A stretch of DNA of 64,000 nt from Clostridia bacterium (GTDB taxonomy: Bacteria > Bacillota > Clostridia > RGIG6154). The DNA is taken from NCBI GenBank assembly GCA_017410375.1, contig JAFQQW010000050.1, positions 48,246-112,245 of the forward strand, in the 5' to 3' direction. Within the stretch, counting starts at the first letter, position 1; the number at the start of each line of letters is the position of its first letter. A model generated the notes under the pieces. That model had not been told where the DNA came from. It made no database searches and saw nothing but the letters and a program-made list of their open reading frames with translations. Of this stretch, positions 18,614-26,865 are shown piece by piece. Made by a program: the position numbers and the translations under genes.

Positions 18614-19426
18614 TTGATAAAAACAGCGACATTTTTTGATATTGAGCGAAATTCATTTGTGGACGGTCCCGGCATCCGCACGACTGTGTTTTTCAAAGGT
18701 TGTAACTTAAGATGTAAGTGGTGTCATAATCCTGAAAGTCAGAATTTCAAAAAAGAAATACTATTTTACCAAAATAAGTGCACCGGTTGCGGCAGATGTG
18801 AAGATTTATCTGTGGATAATGAAAAGTTTTTCTGTTTGAACGATGCAAAAAAAATCTGTGGACAAGAATATAGTGTTGAAAATATTTTAAAAGAAGTCTT
18901 AAAGGATAAATCATTTTACCAAACCTCCGGCGGCGGTGTTACATTCTCTGGTGGTGAATGTATGTTACATATTGATTTCTTAAAAGAAATTTTGCAAAAA
19001 TGTAAAGAAAATGATATTCATACCGCGGTTGATACAGCTGGTAATGTGCCGTGGCATTATTTTGAAAAGATAATGTCCTGTACCGATTTGTTTCTTTACG
19101 ATGTAAAGTGTTTTTCAGAACAATTGCATAAAACAGGAACGGGGATTACAAATGAGCTTATTTTAGAAAATCTGAAAAAACTTTCGGATAAATTTAAAGG
19201 CGACATTATAATAAGAATACCGGTGGTAACAGGGTTTAATGATGATACTGAGGAAATGAAGAGAATTGCTGATTTTCTTAAAGGTATTAGAACTAAAGCG
19301 GTTGAACTTTTGCCGTATCACAAAATGGGCGAGCATAAATATGAAGCACTTGGTATTAAATGCTTTGAATATGCAATCCCCGAAAAAGAAAATATAGAAA
19401 AATACAAAAAAATATTAAATATATAA
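18614..19426 (+). CDS. Glycyl-radical enzyme activating protein (radical SAM)
   Basis: 270 residues from a TTG start, supported by GAGGAGG 10 bases upstream. The radical-SAM cluster motif is C30-x3-C34-x2-C37 (CNLRCKWC). Residues 56-82 hold a shortened ferredoxin-like insert with Cys 56, 59, 62, 74 and 82. Many activases of non-PFL glycyl-radical enzymes carry two full extra clusters, so at most one can be formed here. TSGGGVTFSGGE is the conserved SAM-binding segment. It abstracts hydrogen from the glycine of the 15424 enzyme using SAM. Last gene of the operon, followed by a strong terminator. Confidence 0.93.
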   Translation: MIKTATFFDIERNSFVDGPGIRTTVFFKGCNLRCKWCHNPESQNFKKEILFYQNKCTGCGRCEDLSVDNEKFFCLNDAKKICGQEYSVENILKEVLKDKSFYQTSGGGVTFSGGECMLHIDFLKEILQKCKENDIHTAVDTAGNVPWHYFEKIMSCTDLFLYDVKCFSEQLHKTGTGITNELILENLKKLSDKFKGDIIIRIPVVTGFNDDTEEMKRIADFLKGIRTKAVELLPYHKMGEHKYEALGIKCFEYAIPEKENIEKYKKILNI

Positions 19427-19431
19427 TTAAG

Positions 19432-19459
19432 AAAGGCTATGCATTTTTGCATAGCCTTT
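19432..19459 (+). terminator. Terminator of the glycyl-radical operon
   Basis: Stem AAAGGCTATGCA/TGCATAGCCTTT with a 4-base loop, directly abutting the right arm of the inverted repeat. Confidence 0.85.
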
Positions 19460-19460
19460 A

Positions 19461-19504
19461 AAACTGTCCTTAAGATTATGCTGCATAAGTGCAACGGATT
19501 TTTT
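19461..19504 (-). repeat. Right arm of 44-bp imperfect inverted repeat
   Basis: Reverse complement of 13563-13606 with three mismatches. Read on the minus strand directly after the GH16 stop, it continues in the same frame as KIRCTYAA and a stop, versus KIRNTYAA at the end of the 12392 protein. It therefore looks like the tail of a related gene left behind GH16. Confidence 0.85.
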
Positions 19505-19505
19505 A

Positions 19506-22409
19506 TTATTTTACAGGAACTAATTTGATTGCAGAAGCTCTTAGGGTATCTCCTGTGGAGGTGAAGCTGATTTCAGCAGTTTTATCACCTGTTAATGTAT
19601 GCTCGCCCAAAAGTATCCACCCGGGTTCTGCATTTTCACCTTCTTCCGGTTTGACTGCCAGTGAGCCTGCTAATACTTTTTCACCATTCTGCGTTAAAAT
19701 CATATCCATCTGTGAACCGTTGAAGGCGTGGGGCAATCTCCACATATAAATTTTGTATTTGCCTTCGGAAACATCTTTTAAGGGGAATGAGATTTTGGCA
19801 CCTTTTGCCTTAATCCATTTGTGACTTCCGCCATCGTAATTCTGAATTGCGGTGGATTCCTGCCATGCATCTTCCGAAAGGACGGGCTCGATGATTATTT
19901 CACCTTTATATTCCTTGTTGTCAACAATCTGGTCTTTTGTAAAGACTTCGGTTGTTTCTATATCAGGATCGGTAGTTGCTGCAGGCTTTTTTTCTGCAGA
20001 GGGACCTGCATCTGACGGACCTACGTTTTGTAAAGGCTGACCGATAAAGGTAAGTTCGGGATTAGCGGCATCTTCTTTTTTCTGCCACACGCGAACATAG
20101 TCAATCACCTGTGCAGTACCGTCTGATTCATCAGATACTGCAAAAACTTTGTTAAGTACCGCAGAAGAAAGGTAAGGGAACTGTCTTAAATGAGCATTCT
20201 TACTCGGCATTGTTGCTTTGACTTCACCATCAAAATAGAAATATAATGTTTCGGGCGTCCAAAGCAATGCGTAGGTGTGATAGTCAACCGACAAATCATA
20301 TTCTGAGTAATAGGTCTGACCTGTTGAAACGATTTTCCCGGTTTCAAAGGAGTGAAGTGTCATGTTCACAGCATTGGGGTAGTGACCTTCGTTGATATCA
20401 AGTTCAAACTGGTCAGTGGTACCTTTTGCTTGAGGTGCAAGGCTCGTAATTGTCCAGAATGCATTGTTTATGGCATGGCCTTTTGCAATTTTGTATCTTG
20501 CTTCCCAGTAACCATATGCCTGACCGAACACTTCAGGTCTTACCCAGACACTGCCTGCTGTCCATGTAGAACCTTCACGTTCTTCCTTTCGGATTTCAAG
20601 TCTTAAATCACCATCTCTTACAACAATATTTTCAGGCCAGCGTGATGAGAGAATGTGTCCGGGAGCTGAGGCTTCAGAACGCCATACACCCCAGTCTAAA
20701 GAATCTCCGTTGAATTCATCGTTGAATGTCATTACCCATTCTTGGTCTGTCGGGGGCCCTGCCCAAACGAAAAATTGCATAAATCTTTTCAAGATAACTG
20801 CACCCTGCGCACGGGTTGCATTGCCTTTGGGCGCAATGGTTGTTTCTGTCATTCCTTTTATAATGCCTGTCTGAACTAAGTATTCAAGTGCCTGCTTTGC
20901 ATAGTCTGAAATTTCAGATGTGTCGGTGAATTTTGCAAAATCAGCAGGGAGTTTTGCTACCCATTCATCATTTTTCTTTGTGGCTTTAATCGCATTATAT
21001 GTAAAGAGTGCCATGTCCTCACGAGTGATGGGGCTGTTCGGTTTAAAGCCGTCACTTGTCGGCAAGCCTTCCAGTAAGCCGTTGGCTTTTGCGGTTGCAA
21101 TGTATGTTGCATACCAACTGTCTTGCGGAACATCGGAGAAAGTTTCGCCTGTTGTAAGTTCATAGCCCATTGCACGGTCTAAGATTGTTAAGTATTCTGC
21201 ACGGGTAATATTTGCATCCGGGTCAAATGTGCTCTCGCCTTTGCCTGCAATCAAGCCCTCGTTTGCCATGTATTCAACATCATAGTGTGCCCAATGCTCT
21301 GTCATGTCAGCAAATTTGTTTAAAGGCACAACCATTTCCCACTGCTCATTGTATTTGTTTATTGCATTTTCCAAAACCTTTGCATCGTCATAATGAGGGG
21401 ACATATAGATGTATTCCGGCTTTTCACCTAATACTTCAAACACAACGGTAGAAGCACGGGTGTTTAATATTTCGTTCTCATTTTTGACACATGAAACTCT
21501 TAAAAATTCAGATTCGGCTTTTCCCGAAAAATCAAATTCGCCCAAGGTTACCCATGTGTTTTCGGTATAATCAAGAGGATTTAAATAAAATTCGTCAACT
21601 TTTCCGTTGTGAAAGACTTCGTATTTAATTTTGTCGGTCTGATTTTTTGCCCAATAGAGCATATAAACAGTAACTTTAACCTTGCAGGGCTTTTCGAGCA
21701 AAGGATAATAATGAACCTGAGCCTCTTCACCTTTGCCTGCAATCCACAAGGAGTCGGGTGCACTCAAGGTGGGGTTTTTAAGTGAGCTTGAATATTCCCA
21801 ACCCTCAGTCCATGTCATTTTACCGCTTACTTTTGCTTCGATTTCATGGGAATATGCATCTGCAGCGGAAATTTCCTGCTTGTCAAAGACAGTAACCGCT
21901 TTGTCTGTAGGAACTAATTTCACAGCACTGGTGCGGATGGTTTCATTTTTTGTTGTAAATGTAACACTCTCTTCGCCGTTGCCCGTAAATGCAAACACAC
22001 CCATGCTGACCCATCCGGGTGCAAGTGATTCACCTTCTTCAATTTTCTGGTGCTGCGCCACGCGAATTTCGGCATCCTTGCATTTAACAGTACCTTCTAT
22101 GGTAGGCGCATTAAAATTATGAGGGCAAACCCAGTTGTAAAGCTCGTAATTTCCTGCTTTGATATCGGGAATGCTGTAAGTTATGCTGTGACCTTTGCCA
22201 TTTGCCCATAATGTTGTGCCACCATCATAGCCTTTTACTGCAGCAGTTTCGCTCCATTTGCCTGTTGTTTCCGCATCTGTATGCGAAATAATAATTTCGC
22301 CTTTGAAAGTTTCTGTCACAAATTCTTGCTCTGAGGTTTTGCTTGCATAAACCGGAAGAACCGAAATAATCATGACAAAAATCAGAATGAAAGCAATTCG
22401 TTTTTTCAT
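19506..22409 (-). CDS. Secreted SLH-anchored GH16 beta-glucanase with duplicated end domains
   Basis: 967 residues with a signal peptide (1-22, ending VYA). Order: a sugar-binding-like sandwich (about 30-165), a second beta domain (180-330), three S-layer-homology repeats (370-555; ITRAEY, ITREDM and NATRAQ cores), a GH16 domain (560-790), a proline/threonine linker, and a C-terminal domain (835-967) homologous to the first. The GH16 signature is ELDINE, with E669 the nucleophile, D671 the helper and E674 the acid/base. SLH repeats bind secondary cell-wall polymer, so the enzyme is displayed on the surface to cut laminarin, mixed-linkage glucan or a galactan. Having SLH in the middle and matching binding domains at both ends is unusual. 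The start has AAGGAGG. Confidence 0.93.
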   Translation of the reverse strand: MKKRIAFILIFVMIISVLPVYASKTSEQEFVTETFKGEIIISHTDAETTGKWSETAAVKGYDGGTTLWANGKGHSITYSIPDIKAGNYELYNWVCPHNFNAPTIEGTVKCKDAEIRVAQHQKIEEGESLAPGWVSMGVFAFTGNGEESVTFTTKNETIRTSAVKLVPTDKAVTVFDKQEISAADAYSHEIEAKVSGKMTWTEGWEYSSSLKNPTLSAPDSLWIAGKGEEAQVHYYPLLEKPCKVKVTVYMLYWAKNQTDKIKYEVFHNGKVDEFYLNPLDYTENTWVTLGEFDFSGKAESEFLRVSCVKNENEILNTRASTVVFEVLGEKPEYIYMSPHYDDAKVLENAINKYNEQWEMVVPLNKFADMTEHWAHYDVEYMANEGLIAGKGESTFDPDANITRAEYLTILDRAMGYELTTGETFSDVPQDSWYATYIATAKANGLLEGLPTSDGFKPNSPITREDMALFTYNAIKATKKNDEWVAKLPADFAKFTDTSEISDYAKQALEYLVQTGIIKGMTETTIAPKGNATRAQGAVILKRFMQFFVWAGPPTDQEWVMTFNDEFNGDSLDWGVWRSEASAPGHILSSRWPENIVVRDGDLRLEIRKEEREGSTWTAGSVWVRPEVFGQAYGYWEARYKIAKGHAINNAFWTITSLAPQAKGTTDQFELDINEGHYPNAVNMTLHSFETGKIVSTGQTYYSEYDLSVDYHTYALLWTPETLYFYFDGEVKATMPSKNAHLRQFPYLSSAVLNKVFAVSDESDGTAQVIDYVRVWQKKEDAANPELTFIGQPLQNVGPSDAGPSAEKKPAATTDPDIETTEVFTKDQIVDNKEYKGEIIIEPVLSEDAWQESTAIQNYDGGSHKWIKAKGAKISFPLKDVSEGKYKIYMWRLPHAFNGSQMDMILTQNGEKVLAGSLAVKPEEGENAEPGWILLGEHTLTGDKTAEISFTSTGDTLRASAIKLVPVK

Positions 22410-22531
22410 ATATATCCTCCTTGTATTTTGTTATCGATTTTTATTTTATCATTGCATAAATTTTAAAACAATAGAAAAAAAGATAATGAATCTTTGATTT
22501 TGTACACCCCTTATATGCATTTTTGCCCCTA

Positions 22532-22604
22532 GGGGAGATTCTATTAAACGCATACATTTAACACAAACAGATAGTCCCCGCATATGCGGGGACTATCTGT
22601 TTGT
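22532..22604. repeat. Interspersed repeat copy 3 with 42-bp perfect palindrome
   Basis: The core AGATTCTATTAAACGCATAC (from 22536) runs into ACAAACAGATAGTCCCCGCA and its exact complement (22563-22604). This is a very stable hairpin and a likely terminator of the minus-strand 22706 gene. The tail GAATTCGAACC at 22616-22630 matches copy 1. Confidence 0.8.
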
Positions 22605-22705
22605 TATGAAAAGAAAAGAATTCGAACCTTGAGAAGGCACGAGGCAAGGCACAAGCATACAAAACACAAGCAACATAGTGACAAGCTTTTCGTATGAGTC
22701 TCCTT

Positions 22706-24214
22706 TTATTTTCCGAAATGGATTGCATATAAATCCGCATCAAACATTTTTACGGTCATTACAACTGTTTTTTCCTGCAATTCCTTGATTTTTTCAGGCT
22801 CTTTAAAGGAAATTTTCTTGTCGGTATCATCACCGAAAATTTCATAGCTTTCCGCAGTTGTTCCATCCTCTGCAGTAAGTGTAAAATACATATAGCCGTA
22901 TGCCGAGGTGGAAAGATTTGCATACAAATTCTCTCCGCGGAAGGTAAATGGCTTTGTTATAATTACCTTTTCTTTGCCGCCTGAGTGCAAGCTTACAAAT
23001 CCGTCTAAACGGATTGCGTATCGAACAACCTCCACATCTTTCAACCAGCTTTTTTCAGGTACTAACATTGAAATTTCGTTTTGTTCACCTTCTATAGGAG
23101 ATGGCGTTTCAATCAATCCCCACGCCGGATACCGGTCTCCGTATTTCCAGTTGGTTCCGTTTTCAGGGCCGGGGCGCATGAATGCCTCATCGTGCCGATA
23201 AAAATTTTCTCCATCCCGAGAGCTGATGAAAATACAGTCGGTAGTTGCAACGCCAAATCTGTCCTCTTTCTCATATCGTTTTTGCCTTGCTTCTTTACCG
23301 CACATTTCATCCATATTTTTTGGCCAGCCTCTTTGACCGTTGTAGCATCTGCCGTTGTATCTGGTCGGAAAACCGATATACATATGCGGTGCTCTGTAAT
23401 ATGGCTGAATTTTATTTTCATAAAGCTCTGCGTCGATTACCTCATTGGTAAATGCAATCATTTTTCGCTTGCTCCAGTTTTTGCAATCTTTGGATTCCAT
23501 ATATGCAATTCCGCGTTTTCTGTAGTAGGTGTATGATGCTTCATCTTTTGCACTTTTAAACATATTCTTATATTCGTCAGGCAGATAATATTCTCTTATA
23601 TAGAGCCGATATTTTTTCGTCTCATTATCCCAGAAGCAACAAGCTGTACTGTCATAATATCCGCCTTCATCAACCAAAAACGCTTTGTCACGGTCAAAAT
23701 GAATGCCGTCGCTCGACGGTACCATCCACAGTTGATTAAAATGCTCAGGTAAATGCTTCACATGAATGGTTTTAATTTTTTCGTCCGCGGGACAGTTCGG
23801 GTTTCCATCATAAAAGGGGCTCATAACCGTGCTTATAATATCATCATTATTTCTGTTTCGTATTGAAAGGATATTATTTTCCGTGCTGCCGTTGTTCTCG
23901 CAAATATTTAAAACAGGCTTTTCCCATTTTAAACCGTCATCACTTAAAGCCAGGCAATTTACATATAAAAGCTCTTCATCCTTCGAGGTCGCATTATCCA
24001 TTTTTCTTCCAATGTAATGCAAATGCCATTTTTGACCATCCCAAAAAAGATGCTGACTTGTAGATCCGTCTCCTTCCCAAGGCAGGTTGTTTACCATTAC
24101 TGTTTCGCGTCGAGTGGGCTGATGTACCATGAATTCGGCCGTGGTTTTTTCTGTATCAATTAAATAATCGTCAAAAAAACATTCTCTTCTTGTGCCTATA
24201 TCTATCGCCTTCAT
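22706..24214 (-). CDS. Five-bladed beta-propeller glycoside hydrolase-like protein (GH32/43-like)
   Basis: About 502 residues, no signal peptide. The ATG at 24214 is chosen over a TTG two codons earlier because GAGGTGA is then 6-7 bases away. It opens with RRECFFDDYLID, a feature of this uncharacterised propeller family. Asp-box-like blade motifs recur: LSDDGLKWEKP, SSDGIHFDRD, SKDCKNWSKR and SSRDGENFYR. The last about 110 residues form a beta-sandwich. The fold is that of GH32/GH43/GH68-type enzymes, with candidate acids in FFDD and the EVIDAELYE segment. It is divergent from the half-AraC/PnuC pair. The substrate is unknown. Confidence 0.75.
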   Translation of the reverse strand: MKAIDIGTRRECFFDDYLIDTEKTTAEFMVHQPTRRETVMVNNLPWEGDGSTSQHLFWDGQKWHLHYIGRKMDNATSKDEELLYVNCLALSDDGLKWEKPVLNICENNGSTENNILSIRNRNNDDIISTVMSPFYDGNPNCPADEKIKTIHVKHLPEHFNQLWMVPSSDGIHFDRDKAFLVDEGGYYDSTACCFWDNETKKYRLYIREYYLPDEYKNMFKSAKDEASYTYYRKRGIAYMESKDCKNWSKRKMIAFTNEVIDAELYENKIQPYYRAPHMYIGFPTRYNGRCYNGQRGWPKNMDEMCGKEARQKRYEKEDRFGVATTDCIFISSRDGENFYRHDEAFMRPGPENGTNWKYGDRYPAWGLIETPSPIEGEQNEISMLVPEKSWLKDVEVVRYAIRLDGFVSLHSGGKEKVIITKPFTFRGENLYANLSTSAYGYMYFTLTAEDGTTAESYEIFGDDTDKKISFKEPEKIKELQEKTVVMTVKMFDADLYAIHFGK

Positions 24215-24376
24215 AATCAATCACCTCGATTTGATTATAACATAGCTGAATTTTCAAATCAATATTTAAAAAAGACATAAATTTAAATTGTTGTCGTTTC
24301 GCTTGAATTCTGTATAAAAGTGAAGTATAATTAACATATAAGGATTTAAGGGATTTTTTGTTGAAAAGGAGAGAAT

Positions 24377-25054
24377 ATGTTAAAAGCTGTTTCGTTAAAT
24401 TTTCAAAACACAGTCGTTGATTTTCTGTTTTATCAATATGATAACGGCGAGATACAAGCTCACGATAAGTCGAAATTTCACAAGCATATGAATTTTGAAA
24501 TTCATTTTGCATTTAACGGTTCTTATGAATATGAATTTGCCGACAGGAAAATTTTACTGAATCAAAATCATATGCTCATTATACCGCCCGGCGTATTGCA
24601 TAAGGCGGTTGACGGTTCTGACATCGAATACGAGTTTAAAGTATTGACAGTGAAATTTTCATCCGACAGACCGGACGGATTTTATCAATTTTTCACTTCA
24701 GCCTTTCAGCAACGTGTGTTGGAAAGCATCAAACTTCAGGATGAAGTCATGAATGATGTTTTAAGTTTATATTCTGTGATTGATGCGGAAAGTTACCTGC
24801 AAAGCGTTTATTTAAACAGTTGTGCATCGAAGGTTGTTTATGATTTGTGTAATTTGCTGACCGATGATAAAGATAAATGCCTAACCGAAACAGAAAAGCA
24901 TTTAGAAGTGGAAATAGAAAATTTGGTTAATAATACGAACATGTCTTTGTCGGATATTGCAAATGAGATAAATTATTCAACCAGACAAACGGGAAGACTT
25001 ATAAAGCAAATTTACGGTAAATCGCTTAGAGAAATACGGGAGGATTTTAAATGA
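24377..25054 (+). CDS. Truncated AraC-family protein with a single helix-turn-helix
   Basis: 225 residues. Residues 15-95 are a normal cupin sensor (FHKHMNFEIHFAFNG, MLIIPPGVLHK). Only the first helix-turn-helix is present (LSDIANEINYSTRQTGRLIK, about 190-210). The protein stops after GKSLREIREDFK, where AraC proteins normally continue with a second helix-turn-helix of about 45 residues. The stop codon overlaps the ATG of the next gene (ATGA, 25051-25054), whose protein begins SRMKYKKEKL, resembling the usual AraC linker helix. It may be a degenerate regulator or a single-domain sensor paired with the transporter. Confidence 0.8.
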   Translation: MLKAVSLNFQNTVVDFLFYQYDNGEIQAHDKSKFHKHMNFEIHFAFNGSYEYEFADRKILLNQNHMLIIPPGVLHKAVDGSDIEYEFKVLTVKFSSDRPDGFYQFFTSAFQQRVLESIKLQDEVMNDVLSLYSVIDAESYLQSVYLNSCASKVVYDLCNLLTDDKDKCLTETEKHLEVEIENLVNNTNMSLSDIANEINYSTRQTGRLIKQIYGKSLREIREDFK

Positions 25055-25722
25055 GTAGAATGAAATACAAAAAAGAAAAACTGTCCTATTACATATTCGG
25101 GATTTCATTTTTACTCATATTAATTGAAATCATTCATTATAAGCCGTCTCCGCTTTTATTTATACCTTTGCTTGTGTCTGCATTCGTCATGTTTTTGCAG
25201 TCAAGAGTAAATCGCTATGCGTTTGTTGTCGGGGCAATTAATTCGGTTTTATATGCAGTTGCTTATGTGAAAATGTCTTTATATGCAACAGCGTTGTATG
25301 CACTTTTGATATCTTGTCCGCTGCAAATCATAACCTTTGTGAATTGGAACAGATATACAAAACAAAGCAAAACCGAATTGAGAAGAATGTCAGGCAAATC
25401 AAGGATAAAGCTTTTTGGTGGAATGCTCGCTGTTTGGGTGCTTCTGTATATGATTTTTTCTGGATTGAATTCACAGTATTTGCTGCTGGATAACAGTAAT
25501 GCGGTTTTGGGAATGATAACCACAATTCTTTGTACATTGCGTTTTAAAGAATATACGCTTTTACAGATATTCACAGGCATAATTGGCATGCTCACTTATT
25601 TAATGATGCTTGATGAGGATCCGTCTATAATTATCTGGGTAATCCAGACGGCAAATTCGATCGTGTGCACATTGCTTGCCTGGGTGAATATGAATGAAAA
25701 GGAGAGTACGCAAAGCATTTAG
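25051..25722 (+). CDS. PnuC-like nicotinamide riboside/vitamin transporter
   Basis: 223 residues with about seven hydrophobic helices. The PnuC hallmarks are the VGAINSVLYAVAY helix and the ITFVNWNRY segment (PnuC proteins have a W-x-x-W/Y at this spot); the final IQTANSIVCTLLAW helix is also typical. PnuC carriers move nicotinamide riboside, or thiamine/riboflavin in relatives, by facilitated diffusion coupled to intracellular phosphorylation. Translation is coupled to the upstream half-AraC gene by a four-base overlap, with its own GGGAGG. An in-frame TAA directly before the ATG excludes a frameshift fusion. Its presence in a sugar-degradation island is unexpected. Confidence 0.8.
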   Translation: MSRMKYKKEKLSYYIFGISFLLILIEIIHYKPSPLLFIPLLVSAFVMFLQSRVNRYAFVVGAINSVLYAVAYVKMSLYATALYALLISCPLQIITFVNWNRYTKQSKTELRRMSGKSRIKLFGGMLAVWVLLYMIFSGLNSQYLLLDNSNAVLGMITTILCTLRFKEYTLLQIFTGIIGMLTYLMMLDEDPSIIIWVIQTANSIVCTLLAWVNMNEKESTQSI

Positions 25723-25766
25723 CAACGGAATGGAGCTTTAAAGGACTATTTAACAGGCTTGCCTCA

Positions 25767-25842
25767 TGGGAGAATTTATATTAAACGCATACATTCAACA
25801 CACATAAGGACAACAATTTTAATAGAATTGTTGCCCTTTTTT
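25767..25842. repeat. Interspersed repeat copy 4 plus hairpin
   Basis: Core TATATTAAACGCATACATTC then AACACACA (25777-25805), then GGACAACAATT/AATTGTTGCCC with a T-run (25808-25842). Confidence 0.7.
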
Positions 25843-25883
25843 ATTTGCCTTGTTTGTTTTTTTATAATCTCACATACAAAAAC

Positions 25884-25917
25884 ACCGCTATCCGAGAGCA
25901 AAATTTCGGGTAGCGGT
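25884..25917. terminator. Repeated CCGAG hairpin, copy 2
   Basis: Stem ACCGCTATCC/GGGTAGCGGT between the convergent pnuC-like and AraC genes, flanked by T/A-rich sequence on both sides. Confidence 0.75.
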
Positions 25918-25979
25918 TATTTTTATATTCAAATTACACCTGATAAAAAAGTGTCTTTGAACCAAAACGTATTACAGTT

Positions 25980-26861
25980 CTAAAATAATTTTATCTGTTT
26001 TTTGTATTCGGTAACACTGATGTTGTAATGTTTTTTGAATAAACGGCTGAAATAAAGGGAATCTTCAATCCCTACTGACCTTGCCGCATCTGAAGCTGAA
26101 GCATTGTATTTCTGAATATACTCAGCGGCATTTTTAATTTTTATACTGTTGATGTAAAAGGATAGGGTATGACCCGTTGCAGTTCTGAACAGACGATGAA
26201 TATAGCTTTCAGAAAGCGAAAGACTGTCAGCTATATTCTTTATGTATATTTTTTCTGAGGCATGATGATGAATATACCGCTTTATTTCTTCGACATAACG
26301 ATATTGTGCGGGCGAAAGCTTTAAATGCTCGGACAGAAGTCTGACAACCGTAAAACGGGTGAGAAAAGCCATAAGCTCAAACCATCCCGAAACAGAGTCT
26401 GCCCAATTCCCCGTGTTTTGCGAGTGATGTGCCCTTGTTATTTTACGCATCATGGTTTTAACCTGTGGAAGTGCTTCTTCAAGATGAACCTGTATGGGGA
26501 TTAAAAACTCACCGTCTTTTTTGGAATGCTCTATGATTTCTTTAAGTTCATGATCAGAAAGCTTCTCGCTGTCAAAACGCTGCTCCGCATATTCAACATT
26601 TACACCAATACATCTGTGCACGGATTCCTCTTTTGAATGGGCACACAAATTCATGTCCTGAGTAAGTCCTATAAGCGTGTCTTTTTCTGCAATGAACGAG
26701 CCATCGCATAAGTCTACAATGGTTGGTGCACCATCATCAATGAGGCACACTTCAAGGTAATTTTTTATTCTGTTGAATTCATGTCGGTAATTTGCAACGC
26801 CCTTGTGAAGGGCGTATTTTATTTTGGGTACACCTTTTAGCTGTATACGGTAAAAAATCAT
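25980..26861 (-). CDS. AraC-family regulator
   Basis: About 293 residues from the ATG at 26861, which follows AGGAG by 7 bases; the longer frame start at 26885 lies inside the upstream gene. A divergent cupin-like N-terminal region is followed by a DNA-binding domain at 195-293 (IYIKNIADSLSLSESYIHRL, then ASDAARSVGIEDSLYFSRLF and KKHYNISVTEYK). It is the last gene of an operon with a GNAT protein and a six-hairpin glycosidase, rather than divergent as the other AraC genes here are, so it is co-transcribed with its probable targets. Confidence 0.9.
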   Translation of the reverse strand: MIFYRIQLKGVPKIKYALHKGVANYRHEFNRIKNYLEVCLIDDGAPTIVDLCDGSFIAEKDTLIGLTQDMNLCAHSKEESVHRCIGVNVEYAEQRFDSEKLSDHELKEIIEHSKKDGEFLIPIQVHLEEALPQVKTMMRKITRAHHSQNTGNWADSVSGWFELMAFLTRFTVVRLLSEHLKLSPAQYRYVEEIKRYIHHHASEKIYIKNIADSLSLSESYIHRLFRTATGHTLSFYINSIKIKNAAEYIQKYNASASDAARSVGIEDSLYFSRLFKKHYNISVTEYKKQIKLF

Positions 26862-26865
26862 ACGC

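Noticed and set aside
14668..19426. Glycyl-radical microcompartment locus
   Set aside because: No BMC shell genes, aldehyde dehydrogenase or targeting extension on the GRE in the operon or nearby.
24377..25722. Programmed frameshift fusing the half-AraC and PnuC-like proteins
   Set aside because: The transporter frame has TAA directly before its ATG and no slippery heptamer fits; stop-start coupling explains the overlap.
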